This document shows positions 16,945 to 25,153 of a DNA stretch of 33,001 nucleotides, piece by piece. Where the stretch lies: NCBI GenBank assembly GCA_030065615.1, contig JASJDR010000087.1:1-33001 (forward strand). Direction: 5' to 3'. The position numbers were made by a program, and so were the translations under genes. Each line of letters starts with the position of its first letter. Position 1 is the first letter of the stretch. Under the pieces are notes generated by a model. The model made no database searches. It worked only from the letters and a program-made list of their open reading frames with translations, and was not told the origin of the DNA. The stretch is from Xenococcus sp. MO_188.B8 (GTDB lineage Bacteria; Cyanobacteriota; Cyanobacteriia; Cyanobacteriales; Xenococcaceae).

Positions 16945-17145
16945 AGGGTAACGACCAAATCATGCTAAAGTTTGTCCTCGGTAAAGTCTGTTTTTTTAAA
17001 TGGTACTCGCTCCTCAAAACATATCAAGACATAGTTGTAACTCTACTCGAAATACTTTAAGAAACACTAATAAAAAGTTATTTCTAGGCTAATAGTTGTT
17101 ACGATAATATTACAGCAAGTGATTAACTTAAATGAGTAAAACTAA

Positions 17146-17883
17146 ATGAAAGCTCAATTTCTTATTTTATCAACCTTGGCCCTATTGTGGACAGCGGGAA
17201 CTATACCTAGTCATGCTTACAGTAAGGAGGATGCTGAGCAACTGCGGGCAACCAAAATATGTAGGGATTGCGACCTAAGTGGTATTGGTTTGTCGAGGAA
17301 GGATCTGATTAGTGCTGTCATGCCTAATTCTAATCTAAGTGGCGCCAAACTGAATCGCACCCATTTGATGAGTGCTTACCTACCCAATGCTGATCTAAGT
17401 CGCGCCAGAATGAAGCGAGCCTATCTACCTAGTGCTTACCTACCCAATGCCAATTTAGCTGGTGCTTACCTAGAACTTGCCTATCTAAGCGATGCCAACT
17501 TGAATGAGGTCAACCTAACTGGTGCCAACTTGAGTGAGGCCAACCTGACTCGTGTCAACCTGAGGGGTGCCGATCTGAGAAATGTCAATATGAAAAATGC
17601 CTACTCGCCCAGGATTTACTTGCTTGATGCTAATCTAACTGGTGCCAATATGAGAAAAGCCGACCTCAGAAATGCCAACCTGACTGGAGCTAACCTGAGC
17701 GGAGCTGACCTGACTGGAGCTAACCTGAGTGGAGCCAATCTCACTGGTGCTGATCTGACTGATACTATTCTAGATTCAACCTTGACTTGCAACACGATCA
17801 TGCCTGATGGAACTGTTAAAGATGGTGACTGCAATGCCGATTCACTAAATGATCGCTATCGATTAGACGATTATAGAATTTGA
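17146..17883 (+). CDS. Secreted pentapeptide-repeat protein
   Basis: The 245-residue protein opens with a signal peptide (about 1-24, ending PSHAYS), so it probably acts in the periplasm or thylakoid lumen. From about residue 38 to 210 it is built of pentapeptide repeats of the A(N/D)LXX type, for example ANLTGADLTDTIL, which fold into a right-handed quadrilateral beta-helix. A cysteine pair (CRDC, 38-41) precedes the repeats, and a tail with TCNTIMPDG and KDGDCNADS follows; these four cysteines could form disulfides after export. Cyanobacteria carry many such proteins, mostly without known function. The start is ATG 17146. Middle repeats with PSAYLPNAN diverge from the consensus. Confidence 0.88.
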   Translation: MKAQFLILSTLALLWTAGTIPSHAYSKEDAEQLRATKICRDCDLSGIGLSRKDLISAVMPNSNLSGAKLNRTHLMSAYLPNADLSRARMKRAYLPSAYLPNANLAGAYLELAYLSDANLNEVNLTGANLSEANLTRVNLRGADLRNVNMKNAYSPRIYLLDANLTGANMRKADLRNANLTGANLSGADLTGANLSGANLTGADLTDTILDSTLTCNTIMPDGTVKDGDCNADSLNDRYRLDDYRI

Positions 17884-17934
17884 TTTAATCGAATTTAGCA
17901 CAGTTATAGTGAATTAGGATAAATGATTTTAGCT

Positions 17935-17981
17935 GAGCAAACGCGATCGCTCAATACTAGCTTTGCTGATCGCGTTTGCTC
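17935..17981. terminator. Long inverted repeat between convergent genes (possible bidirectional terminator)
   Basis: GAGCAAACGCGATC (17935-17948) and GATCGCGTTTGCTC (17968-17981) are perfect 14-bp inverted arms around a 19-nt loop. The left arm overlaps a HIP1 octamer GCGATCGC (17943-17950). It lies 52 bp past the pentapeptide gene and ahead of the convergent LON-domain gene. No clear T-run follows on either side. The rest of the 313-bp spacer shows nothing recognised. Confidence 0.55.
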
Positions 17982-18196
17982 TACTTTACTCTACAGGCGA
18001 TCGCAGATACACTAGATAAAGTAATCAAAACATAGTTACTGATGAGTTCTCTAAAAACCAAAGTAATCCAGCATCTAAACCATTGAGTATACTTCAATTA
18101 AAAGCAGTTGAAAAAACAGGAAGAATTACGAAAACTTAAAATTTTGTAGATTTAGGATTCTGGTAAATCGGTAATACTAGTGTTTTAACTTTTACC

Positions 18197-18835
18197 TTAA
18201 TTCAAAACATCTTTTAAAGCTGTCCGCGCAGCAAGATGATTTCTGGTAGACAAGAGAATTTCCTGCTCCCTGGACAATCTACCTAGGGTATTTTTCATCT
18301 CTAGGAGTTCTTGTTGTTCCGCTGCGACACCATAGAGATTACTGGCTACCCAATAAGATAACTCTCTAGGAAGACTAGGAAGATCATCGGGAAGTTCAAT
18401 TTTTTGATTGGTTAGTTTGGCCGATAAACGAACCACATCTTTTAATAAAGTTTCTACTTCTTTAGCCATGGGTCTAAGATCTTCATTAGTAGATTCATCT
18501 TCAATCCACTCTACTAATCCAACTCGGTAAGGTTTTTCCCTGACATATTCTAAGACATGGAATCTTTGTTGACCCAAGGTTAACATCTTCATGCGATCAT
18601 CCTTGAGACGCTCAAAATGTACTATTTCCGCGCAACAACCGTATTCAGCAATCTTGCCCGTTGTCGGATCAATAGATAGTACGCCAAAACGGCGATCGCT
18701 TTCCAGAATCGTATTCATCATGATTCTATAGCGGAACTCAAAAATATGTAACGGCAAAGGACGGGTAGGAAATAAAACTACTTCGGGGAGAGGGAATAAT
18801 GGCAATTCTCTGACGGCGATGGAAGAAGGTGTCAT
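18197..18835 (-). CDS. LON substrate-binding-domain protein (no protease)
   Basis: The 212-residue protein is a stand-alone LON N-terminal (PUA-like) domain. The hallmark opening is VRELPLFPLPEVVLFPTRPLPLHIFEFRYR (about residues 8-37), followed by RRFGVLSID and the GQQRFHVLEYV strand. It lacks the AAA+ and Ser-Lys protease parts of Lon. Such proteins are widespread in cyanobacteria and may bind substrates or partners; the function is not established. The C-terminal third is helical. The start is ATG 18833-18835. No operon partner is visible on the same strand. Confidence 0.88.
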   Translation of the reverse strand: MTPSSIAVRELPLFPLPEVVLFPTRPLPLHIFEFRYRIMMNTILESDRRFGVLSIDPTTGKIAEYGCCAEIVHFERLKDDRMKMLTLGQQRFHVLEYVREKPYRVGLVEWIEDESTNEDLRPMAKEVETLLKDVVRLSAKLTNQKIELPDDLPSLPRELSYWVASNLYGVAAEQQELLEMKNTLGRLSREQEILLSTRNHLAARTALKDVLN

Positions 18836-19067
18836 CTTATAAAGAAGTATAATCTAGCTATGCTTTGGTCGTTCTTACTTTACTGTAGCTGATTCAATGG
18901 GCTCATCACAATGAGATTGCCAAATTGCTAAATTTATCAGTATCTTTAAGTGAAAATACAGAAAATTTACGATCAACTCCTTGGCAAGATTGTTAGAATC
19001 AAGTTAAGCTACTGTGATGTCTTTTTGTCGTTTAAGGCGAAAATCATGATACTGCTCATTAATAATT

Positions 19068-19355
19068 ATGAATCGTTTACTCGTAAAATTATTTAAGTCA
19101 ACTTATCGTAAAGAGCCTATTTCTAGTTTTGTTGTGGTTTTTGGTGTTACGGATGCTGCGATTGGTGGATTTGGCGGGCAAGTAAGTCTATTTTCGGTTG
19201 GGTTATTAGTTACCATTGCAGGAGTAGTGGTTCGCTGGTTACAAATACGAAAATTCCAAGCTATCAGAACAGCAAGACCAGCAAGATATAGACTATCCCC
19301 TGGTTCTTCTAGACAACCTCTACCTCTTTTAGTGAAGAAAAAGCATCTTCGCTAA
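19068..19355 (+). CDS. Conserved cyanobacterial hypothetical membrane protein
   Basis: The 95-residue product has the opening MNRLLVKLFKSTYRKEPISS, then a hydrophobic hairpin (about 20-57) with many glycines and a basic tail rich in Arg/Pro (IRTARPARYRLSPG). I recall similar short proteins with STYRKEPISSF in other cyanobacteria, but no function. The start is ATG 19068. Two small spans facing a basic cytoplasmic tail are inferred. It converges on the DUF2555 gene, 30 bp away. Confidence 0.7.
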   Translation: MNRLLVKLFKSTYRKEPISSFVVVFGVTDAAIGGFGGQVSLFSVGLLVTIAGVVVRWLQIRKFQAIRTARPARYRLSPGSSRQPLPLLVKKKHLR

Positions 19356-19385
19356 GTAATTACATTTAATTTTCTGTTGTCAAGA

Positions 19386-19595
19386 TTAAGCTTCGTCAAA
19401 AGTTTCAATATCTAATAAATAAATATAGGGTTCAGCTAACTCTTGACGATGAAAAGCGATCGCCCTTAGTAAATGCCAATCTTCTAATGCTTCAAAGGGG
19501 TTGGCATAATCATCTTGTTCTAAGCGTCTAGCTAAAACCGCTACATCATCTTTGGTTAAGGCTTCAAAATCGAACTTCTGTTTAAGATCTGTCAT
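19386..19595 (-). CDS. DUF2555 family small protein
   Basis: This 69-residue protein has the pattern DDVAVLARRLEQDDYANPFE, followed by LEDWHLLRAIAFHRQEL and ending PYIYLLDIETFDEA. I associate it with DUF2555, found throughout cyanobacteria and of unknown function. It is acidic, probably soluble and helical. The start is ATG 19593-19595. It appears monocistronic. Confidence 0.8.
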   Translation of the reverse strand: MTDLKQKFDFEALTKDDVAVLARRLEQDDYANPFEALEDWHLLRAIAFHRQELAEPYIYLLDIETFDEA

Positions 19596-19747
19596 TGTTT
19601 ATTTGATATATAAGTGTTAATTAACATTGCAATTGTAAGAGATTATTCTCAATTACGCCATAGCTCTTAAAAAATTGATAGTCAATAATTGATAATTAAG
19701 TATTGGAGATTTTCCTGGTTCCTCATTGCTTGTTACTATTTCCTGAC

Positions 19748-21403
19748 TTATATTTCCACCCCAAAGGCTTCTCCTTCATTAGTGAAGTTATCAAAATTAG
19801 CTAAAATACTATCTTTTTCTTCGGGACTAGCATAGATATAATTTCCTGGTAATTTTTTATTTTGTAAGCGATAAAATACTGTACCTAATTCATAACTAGC
19901 ATGGTAAACATAAAATGCTAAACCTTCTTCTTGAAATTTTGCTGCAAATTGAGAATTATTAATATTTTGTCTTTCTGCTTCCCCAACAAATATATAAATC
20001 CCTGGTCGCTCCTTATTTTGAAAGCGATACAAAGGAATTAAATCATCTCCAGGTGCTACACCTACCTTGAAAGCAAAACCTTCTTCTTGAAAATGAGCGA
20101 AATTTTGTCTAATATTTTGCCTTTCTGCTTCCCCAACGAATATATAAGTTCCAGGTTCTTTAGTATTTTGAAACCGGTAAATAGGAGTATTAACATGGGA
20201 GTTTGCCGCAGGTTCTCTTTTATTCAAGCTAACTATAATATCGTCTTGATCTATGATTAAACCTCGATTTCTATTATTGCTCTCATTATATTCATTGACT
20301 GTGTTATCAGCATCGACAATCATGCCCAGATAATAGATATCACTGCCATGCCAAAAAGGGTCATTAATTTCCGGTAAGGTTAAGGTTTTCGTCAGATCAC
20401 TAATCAAAGTATTATTATTAATTCCAGAAATATTATAAGAATTGAGATAGCGATCTGCAGGAGTAATATTATTATCGCTCGAAAGATAAAAATTTACCCG
20501 AAAAGCTCCAGCATCACCACCAACATTATTGGTGATCGCGAAATTAGTAATAATAGTTTGTCCTGGAATTAAAGGTTCTGGTGCAACATTAAAAAATCTC
20601 CCTGCTAAATCAGGAAGAATATCAATAGCAATCTCTCTAGAGGCTAGATTATTATTTTCATTAGCTTCAATTATATAATCATCTCCATCAATAACCATAA
20701 CGATGTCATAATTACCACTTCCTGTCCAAAAAGAGTTAGTAAGATTAGGTAAAGTTAGGTCTTTACTTAGATTATCAAGTATAGTGTAGCTAGGAATACC
20801 GTCAATATAATAATCTCCTAAATAAAAATATTCACCATTTTCCAAAAGATAAAAATCAATATAAAAATCATCAGCACTAATATTACCATCATTAACAATA
20901 GAAAAATCTACGGTCAAAGTATTTCCTGGAACCAAAGTTTGTGAACTCAGCGAAAATCTATCTATAGTTAAATCTGGCAAAGGAAAATCAATTCCTACTA
21001 AGTCACTATTGATGTTACGATTATCCCCGTTAACAATATTATTATTATTATTAAAGTTTAATTCAGTATCTAATGCTGAAGGAATAACTATAGCTCCAAT
21101 ATAGTAATTTCCTAAATAATCCCAAAAAGGATCATTAATATTAGGCAAGATAGCATTAACCGTAAAAAAAGATGTAGCTCCATTAGCCAAGTCAACCCCA
21201 GGATTTATATAGTCACTTCCCAGTAAAAAATCATTATTTGCAATAGTAGAATCAGACGAAAGATAAAAATCGACCCTAACAGAGCCGTCTGGACTATCGA
21301 AAGCATAATTATATAAAGAATAGTCAATAAAAAAATCTTTCCCTACCTCTAAGGGTTCGGGATAAACATCTAATTCATTAATCGCTAAATCAACTAGTGC
21401 CAT
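19748..21403 (-). CDS. CARDB-like adhesin with C-terminal DUF5648-like repeats
   Basis: The 551-residue protein has three immunoglobulin-like CARDB-type domains (about 1-140, 141-265, 266-390). Each opens with a leucine-rich strand such as LPDLTIDRFSLSS and carries VDFYLSSD or NENNN motifs. The last 150 residues hold three repeats of about 45 residues with the theme YRFQNxxxPGTYIFVGEAER and then FxEEGxAFxV, resembling DUF5648 (PF18885). No N-terminal signal peptide is present (MALVDLAINELDV), so export by another route, or cytoplasmic location, is open. It is very rich in Asn/Asp and low in Cys. A surface or matrix role is inferred from the domains. The start is ATG 21401-21403. Confidence 0.82.
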   Translation of the reverse strand: MALVDLAINELDVYPEPLEVGKDFFIDYSLYNYAFDSPDGSVRVDFYLSSDSTIANNDFLLGSDYINPGVDLANGATSFFTVNAILPNINDPFWDYLGNYYIGAIVIPSALDTELNFNNNNNIVNGDNRNINSDLVGIDFPLPDLTIDRFSLSSQTLVPGNTLTVDFSIVNDGNISADDFYIDFYLLENGEYFYLGDYYIDGIPSYTILDNLSKDLTLPNLTNSFWTGSGNYDIVMVIDGDDYIIEANENNNLASREIAIDILPDLAGRFFNVAPEPLIPGQTIITNFAITNNVGGDAGAFRVNFYLSSDNNITPADRYLNSYNISGINNNTLISDLTKTLTLPEINDPFWHGSDIYYLGMIVDADNTVNEYNESNNRNRGLIIDQDDIIVSLNKREPAANSHVNTPIYRFQNTKEPGTYIFVGEAERQNIRQNFAHFQEEGFAFKVGVAPGDDLIPLYRFQNKERPGIYIFVGEAERQNINNSQFAAKFQEEGLAFYVYHASYELGTVFYRLQNKKLPGNYIYASPEEKDSILANFDNFTNEGEAFGVEI

Positions 21404-21866
21404 ATCACAATTTACTCTTTTTGGTTCGGCTGAGTATGATTGACGATTAGTTAACCAAAAAGTTCAATTTCTATAAATTGTCCTATCTCCATATGGCAAT
21501 TATTTATTCTAATTGCGAGGTACAGCAAACTGATACTTTAAGGAACACATAGAATATATTTCATATCTCCAGAAAACACTATAATTTTCGACTGTAAATC
21601 ATTGAAAAATTAAGTTCTGAGATCTTAGAACATAAAATATTCCCCTTGTCTTTGCCGTTTTATATTACTAGATATTTATTGATTCCGATACTTCTCATTC
21701 CTTGCTCTTTAATTATAAGTTTTGTAACTACGTAGCGTGACTGAGCCTCCTATTAAATTAATCTTAAAGAAGACTATTAGAGTAGTCTTAAAAAATACAG
21801 TTACTAGTTAACTATGGAATCTTTAGCAATTAACCATAAAAGTTTAAGAATTAGGGGTAAATTCCT
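21404..21866. other. Divergent spacer with one small hairpin
   Basis: This 463-bp AT-rich spacer lies between the CARDB protein and the small-barrel gene, which diverge. A hairpin AAGACTA (21770-21776) / TAGTCTT (21783-21789) with a 6-nt loop, followed by an A-run, lies 77 bp before the plus-strand start codon. It may be a regulatory site. No gene or RNA is seen. Confidence 0.45.
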
Positions 21867-22190
21867 ATGTCAGAATTTCTCGATTTCCTAAAACATAAAT
21901 ATGCTTATGTCGCCATCGGCGAATTTAAACCAGGTAGATTTGCCGAAGCTCAGCAGTTATATGAAAAGGCTGTTTCGACTTATACAAAAGGTTTTAAAGG
22001 TGCATATCTCTTGCAAAAACCAGGAACAGATGAAGGAATTGCGATCATTATGTGGGAAAAAATTGACGATATGCAAGAAAATCAAACGGAAGCCTACAAA
22101 AAAATTCTACAAGAAATGTCTCACTTATTTGTAACGATACCTGATACCTCATTTTATGAAGTATGCAGTGAAATAGGTTTTCCAAGTTAG
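21867..22190 (+). CDS. Small dimeric alpha/beta-barrel-like protein
   Basis: The 107-residue product reads as a single ferredoxin-like alpha/beta unit. A first strand (YAYVAIGEFKPGRFAEAQQL) leads into a helix, then AYLLQKPGTDEGIAIIMWEKIDD and a helical stretch, and the end is FYEVCSEIG. This resembles ABM/dimeric alpha-beta-barrel stress-response proteins, but no catalytic motif is visible and substrate is unknown. A ribosome binding site-like AGGGG (21853-21857) precedes ATG 21867. The pcm gene follows on the same strand after 111 bp, so weak operon linkage is possible. Confidence 0.65.
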   Translation: MSEFLDFLKHKYAYVAIGEFKPGRFAEAQQLYEKAVSTYTKGFKGAYLLQKPGTDEGIAIIMWEKIDDMQENQTEAYKKILQEMSHLFVTIPDTSFYEVCSEIGFPS

Positions 22191-22301
22191 AGGCTATTAT
22201 TGCTGCGCAGAAGTAATAAGTTAATCAGTGAGATTTTTTAAAGTCTCTCTAATCTTAAATTGTTAGCTTAAAGATAAGCCAGCAAGTTTAGGAGTACGAA
22301 C

Positions 22302-22964
22302 ATGAACCTAGACAAATTAGATCCTTCCTTTCATCATTTTAAGGAGCAGCGCCGACATATGGTGCAATATCTGCGTAAATTGGGGATCAAAGACGAAAGA
22401 GTTTTAGAAGCGATGTCAAAAGTACCAAGAGAGTATTTTCTCGATCTGGTGCAACAAGATTTAGCCTATAAAAATCGTCCTTTGGGAATTGGTTATGGTC
22501 AGACGATCTCCCAACCTTATATAGTTGCTTATATGAGCGAAGTTGCAGCCATTACTCCAACTGATAAAGTATTAGAAATTGGGACTGGATCGGGATATCA
22601 AGCAGCTATCTTAGGAGAATTAGCTCATCAAGTCCATACCTTAGAAATTATTCCCCAACTAGTAGCCAAAGCTCGACAGAAATTGAATAGCTTGGGATAT
22701 CAAAATATTCATGTTCAACATAGTAACGGCTATCAGGGATGGCCAGAAGAAGCTCCGTATGATGCCATTATGGTAACTGCTGCACCTCCCCAGATCCCTA
22801 CGTCACTAGTAGATCAGTTAGCATTAAATGGTAAGATGGTGATTCCCGTAGGTCAGTTGAAGCAAAAAATAGTCATAGTTACAAAAACATACTCAGGAGT
22901 AACTAAGAAGACAACCCTTCCAGTTCTTTTTGTCCCGATGAAACACAAATCTATACTAGAGTAA
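22302..22964 (+). CDS. pcm: Protein-L-isoaspartate O-methyltransferase
   Basis: PIMT methylates L-isoaspartyl residues in damaged proteins with S-adenosylmethionine, the first step in their repair. The 220-residue length is standard. The family marks are YGQTISQPYIVAYMSE (65-80), SAM-binding motif I VLEIGTGSGYQAAILG (90-105), and the C-terminal GKMVIPVGQLKQKIVIV strand. The start is ATG 22302 behind GGAG at 22291-22294. The protein is cytoplasmic. No survival-protein gene such as surE is adjacent. Confidence 0.95.
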   Translation: MNLDKLDPSFHHFKEQRRHMVQYLRKLGIKDERVLEAMSKVPREYFLDLVQQDLAYKNRPLGIGYGQTISQPYIVAYMSEVAAITPTDKVLEIGTGSGYQAAILGELAHQVHTLEIIPQLVAKARQKLNSLGYQNIHVQHSNGYQGWPEEAPYDAIMVTAAPPQIPTSLVDQLALNGKMVIPVGQLKQKIVIVTKTYSGVTKKTTLPVLFVPMKHKSILE

Positions 22965-23004
22965 TTAAAGTATTAATCACGCAAGACAGAACTTACCCTT
23001 CTCA

Positions 23005-24111
23005 CTATTGCTTTTCAGCTGAATTGAGCAGAGCCAATTCTCCGTCAGCCCTGTTTTCTCGTATTTGGTCAACGGATTTCTTGATTACACTAGCCGAAGG
23101 CACCGCGATTAACAAACCTAAGATACCTGCTAGTTTACCCCCCATCAACAGAGCGAGGATGAGCCACACCGGATTTAGTCCTGTCATTTCTCCAGTAAGT
23201 CTGGGAGCGACTACATTATCATTAATCTGGCCGACAATAATGGCAGCGACCAGAATTTTTAGCCCTAATCCCAGGTTTTGCAGAGCCAACAGCAAACTAA
23301 CTAAGATAATGGTGAAAGCACTAGCATAGGGGATTAGAGTGGTCATACCAATTACGCAACCAAATAAGACAGCGTAAGGTACTTGCAAAACCGAAAAGAC
23401 AATTGTTTGAGCAACACTTAAAATTATCGCTAATATTGCTTGACTGACAAAATACTTGGTAAAAGTTTGTTGTATTATTTGGCTTAAATTTTCACCCCAA
23501 GGTTGGGGAAACCAGCTAAAAATACCATGCCAAACATTCTTCCCCGTAAAAGCTAAGAAAAGAGTGAAGACAATAGTCAAGAGAATGTTCAAAATACTGC
23601 TAATGGTGCCGAAAATAATATTAAAAATCTGATTGCTGAGAGATTTAAGAGCCTCAGATAATTTTTGAGCTGTCTGGGTGAAGACTTTTCCAAGATTGAA
23701 AGCCAATTCTTGATTAAGATTAAAATCAAGGGAAAATTGTTGCTCGCTCACCCATGTTTCTAGATTTTGCAGTTGTTGACTTCCCGATTTGATCAACTGG
23801 GGTAAACTAGAAAGCAATTCATTAAGTTGCTCTACCAATAGGGGAATGATAATCAACCCCAAGGTTGCCAGAAGCAAAATGGCAAAGATAAAAACTAATG
23901 TAACTGCTAATCCCCTTGGAAAGCCTAGTTTCTGGAGCCAGCCTATGGGAAAGTCTAGCAAAAATGAAAACAAAGCAGCTGTAATCAAAATATTGGTAAA
24001 TGGCTGCAAAAAATTAAACAGTAACCACAACAGCCAGCCGTTAAGGAAGATGATAGGGAATAACAAACCCCAAAAGACATATATTGAGAGTTGGCTACTA
24101 GGTTTCAACAT
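23005..24111 (-). CDS. AI-2E-type (PerM/YdiK) membrane permease
   Basis: The AI-2E transporter family (formerly DUF20) comprises inner-membrane proteins with about eight spans; some export signals or ions, but most are uncharacterised. This protein has about 368 residues. Hydrophobic pairs lie at both ends, with a soluble helical segment (about 85-150, rich in Gln/Leu) in the middle and a conserved GCVIGMTTLIPYASAF-type region near residue 260. The C-terminal part carries MGGKLAGILGLLIAVPSASVIKKS, a family hallmark. The frame is open to GTG 24117; ATG 24109-24111 (MLKPSS) is my preferred start. Substrate is unknown. It converges on pcm. Confidence 0.88.
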   Translation of the reverse strand: MLKPSSQLSIYVFWGLLFPIIFLNGWLLWLLFNFLQPFTNILITAALFSFLLDFPIGWLQKLGFPRGLAVTLVFIFAILLLATLGLIIIPLLVEQLNELLSSLPQLIKSGSQQLQNLETWVSEQQFSLDFNLNQELAFNLGKVFTQTAQKLSEALKSLSNQIFNIIFGTISSILNILLTIVFTLFLAFTGKNVWHGIFSWFPQPWGENLSQIIQQTFTKYFVSQAILAIILSVAQTIVFSVLQVPYAVLFGCVIGMTTLIPYASAFTIILVSLLLALQNLGLGLKILVAAIIVGQINDNVVAPRLTGEMTGLNPVWLILALLMGGKLAGILGLLIAVPSASVIKKSVDQIRENRADGELALLNSAEKQ

Positions 24112-24505
24112 TACCACCGAGAAGCAAATAGAGGAAAACAGCTTGAGTCATAAGGTTTGTTGTAAATAGCAATTTGACAGCAGTGAATAATTGAGTAAAA
24201 CGAGTTATCTAAGGCTTTTGGGTGTTAGGAAACAAAATCTGTAACCGATTCTGCCTAGATACTTGTCTTTTCTGAAATTATAGATAAATGTTATTCAATA
24301 TTGCTACCCTACATTTCGCAGTAAAATTAGCAAAATTAAGTAGAGAGATGATATTTAATTAAGCATATAATATTTCCTGTAAGAAGAACCAAATAGCTGA
24401 AGAATCTGACATCGTTAACTGTTAAGATTACCGATCTGTTTAATTTCTGCGATCGCGTTCAGATAAACAGACATAATACATAGACAATCGTATTTTTTCT
24501 TCAAG
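24112..24505. other. AT-rich spacer, no gene seen
   Basis: About 390 bp upstream of the permease and past the stop of the small membrane-protein gene. HIP1-like GCGATCGC occurs near 24450. No RNA gene, coding remnant or long hairpin is recognised. Confidence 0.45.
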
Positions 24506-24835
24506 CTACTGCTTTTTCCCAAAATAAAAACCGATTGCAGTACCAATTAATATTGCTTGTGAAGTAATGATTAAAGTGAGAATTTCTCTCCTTTCTGCTG
24601 GGGCTAGACCAAAGCCAATGATAGCAAAACATAAGAAAATTGTTACGCCATATATACTAATAAGAATTATAATAATCGCTGAACTACCTTTTGTAGATTC
24701 TTGAGAATTAGCAATCGTGGCTTTATATGACTTTTCCTTAATAAAATTTTCTTGATATTTTTTTGCTTTTTGCGGTGGTTTTGTCGCTAATTTATCTATA
24801 TCTTCGATATCATTTAAGGCTTTTCTCCTCTCCAT
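24506..24835 (-). CDS. Small two-span membrane protein
   Basis: The 109-residue product has a charged N-terminal half (MERRKALNDIEDIDKLATKP) and two membrane spans at about 52-75 and 84-105, with the short loop APAERREIL between them, and ends GFYFGKKQ. No named family is recognised; size and shape recall small holin-like or accessory proteins, but that is only shape. It is last in a minus-strand cluster after the RHH gene (41-bp gap). The start is ATG 24833-24835. Confidence 0.65.
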   Translation of the reverse strand: MERRKALNDIEDIDKLATKPPQKAKKYQENFIKEKSYKATIANSQESTKGSSAIIIILISIYGVTIFLCFAIIGFGLAPAERREILTLIITSQAILIGTAIGFYFGKKQ

Positions 24836-24876
24836 ATCTGTTTTTGAATTAATATGTGCAGAATCGTTTTATTTCA

Positions 24877-25119
24877 TTATCTGAAGATAACCTCTGTAAG
24901 ACTATTATCTGATTTTTGAATCAAGATTTTGCTGTTTTCTTGGAGCTCATTATCGAGATAAGCTTCAGTCGCAACTGCTCTTCGGATCGCATCCGTCATC
25001 GTAATTCCATGACGACGAGCAATTTGATCTAATTGTTCAATTGTATTTAAAGGTAGAGATACAGACACTCTCTTAGTTTGAGATGTATCTTGATCTGTCG
25101 ATTTTTCTTTAATTGACAT
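24877..25119 (-). CDS. Ribbon-helix-helix (CopG-like) DNA-binding protein
   Basis: The 80-residue protein has the RHH layout. A strand KRVSVSLPLNT (16-26) leads to a first helix (IEQLDQIARRHG) and a second helix with the sequence ITMTDAIRRAVATEAYLDNE. A short tail ILIQKSDNSLTEVIFR follows. RHH proteins bind DNA as dimers through the paired N-terminal strands, often as autorepressors or antitoxins. It sits between a lipoprotein gene (34 bp upstream) and a small membrane-protein gene (41 bp downstream), so it may control this cluster. A ribosome binding site-like GGGGA lies 7 nt before ATG 25117-25119. The partner and target sites are unknown. Confidence 0.85.
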   Translation of the reverse strand: MSIKEKSTDQDTSQTKRVSVSLPLNTIEQLDQIARRHGITMTDAIRRAVATEAYLDNELQENSKILIQKSDNSLTEVIFR

Positions 25120-25153
25120 AATTTTCCCCGTAAAAATATTTTAGGAAATTACC

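Noticed and set aside
24112..24505. Search for a tRNA or structured RNA in the larger spacers
   Set aside because: No cloverleaf, TTCGAATCC-type T-loop or known RNA motif was seen by eye; covariance-model search would decide.
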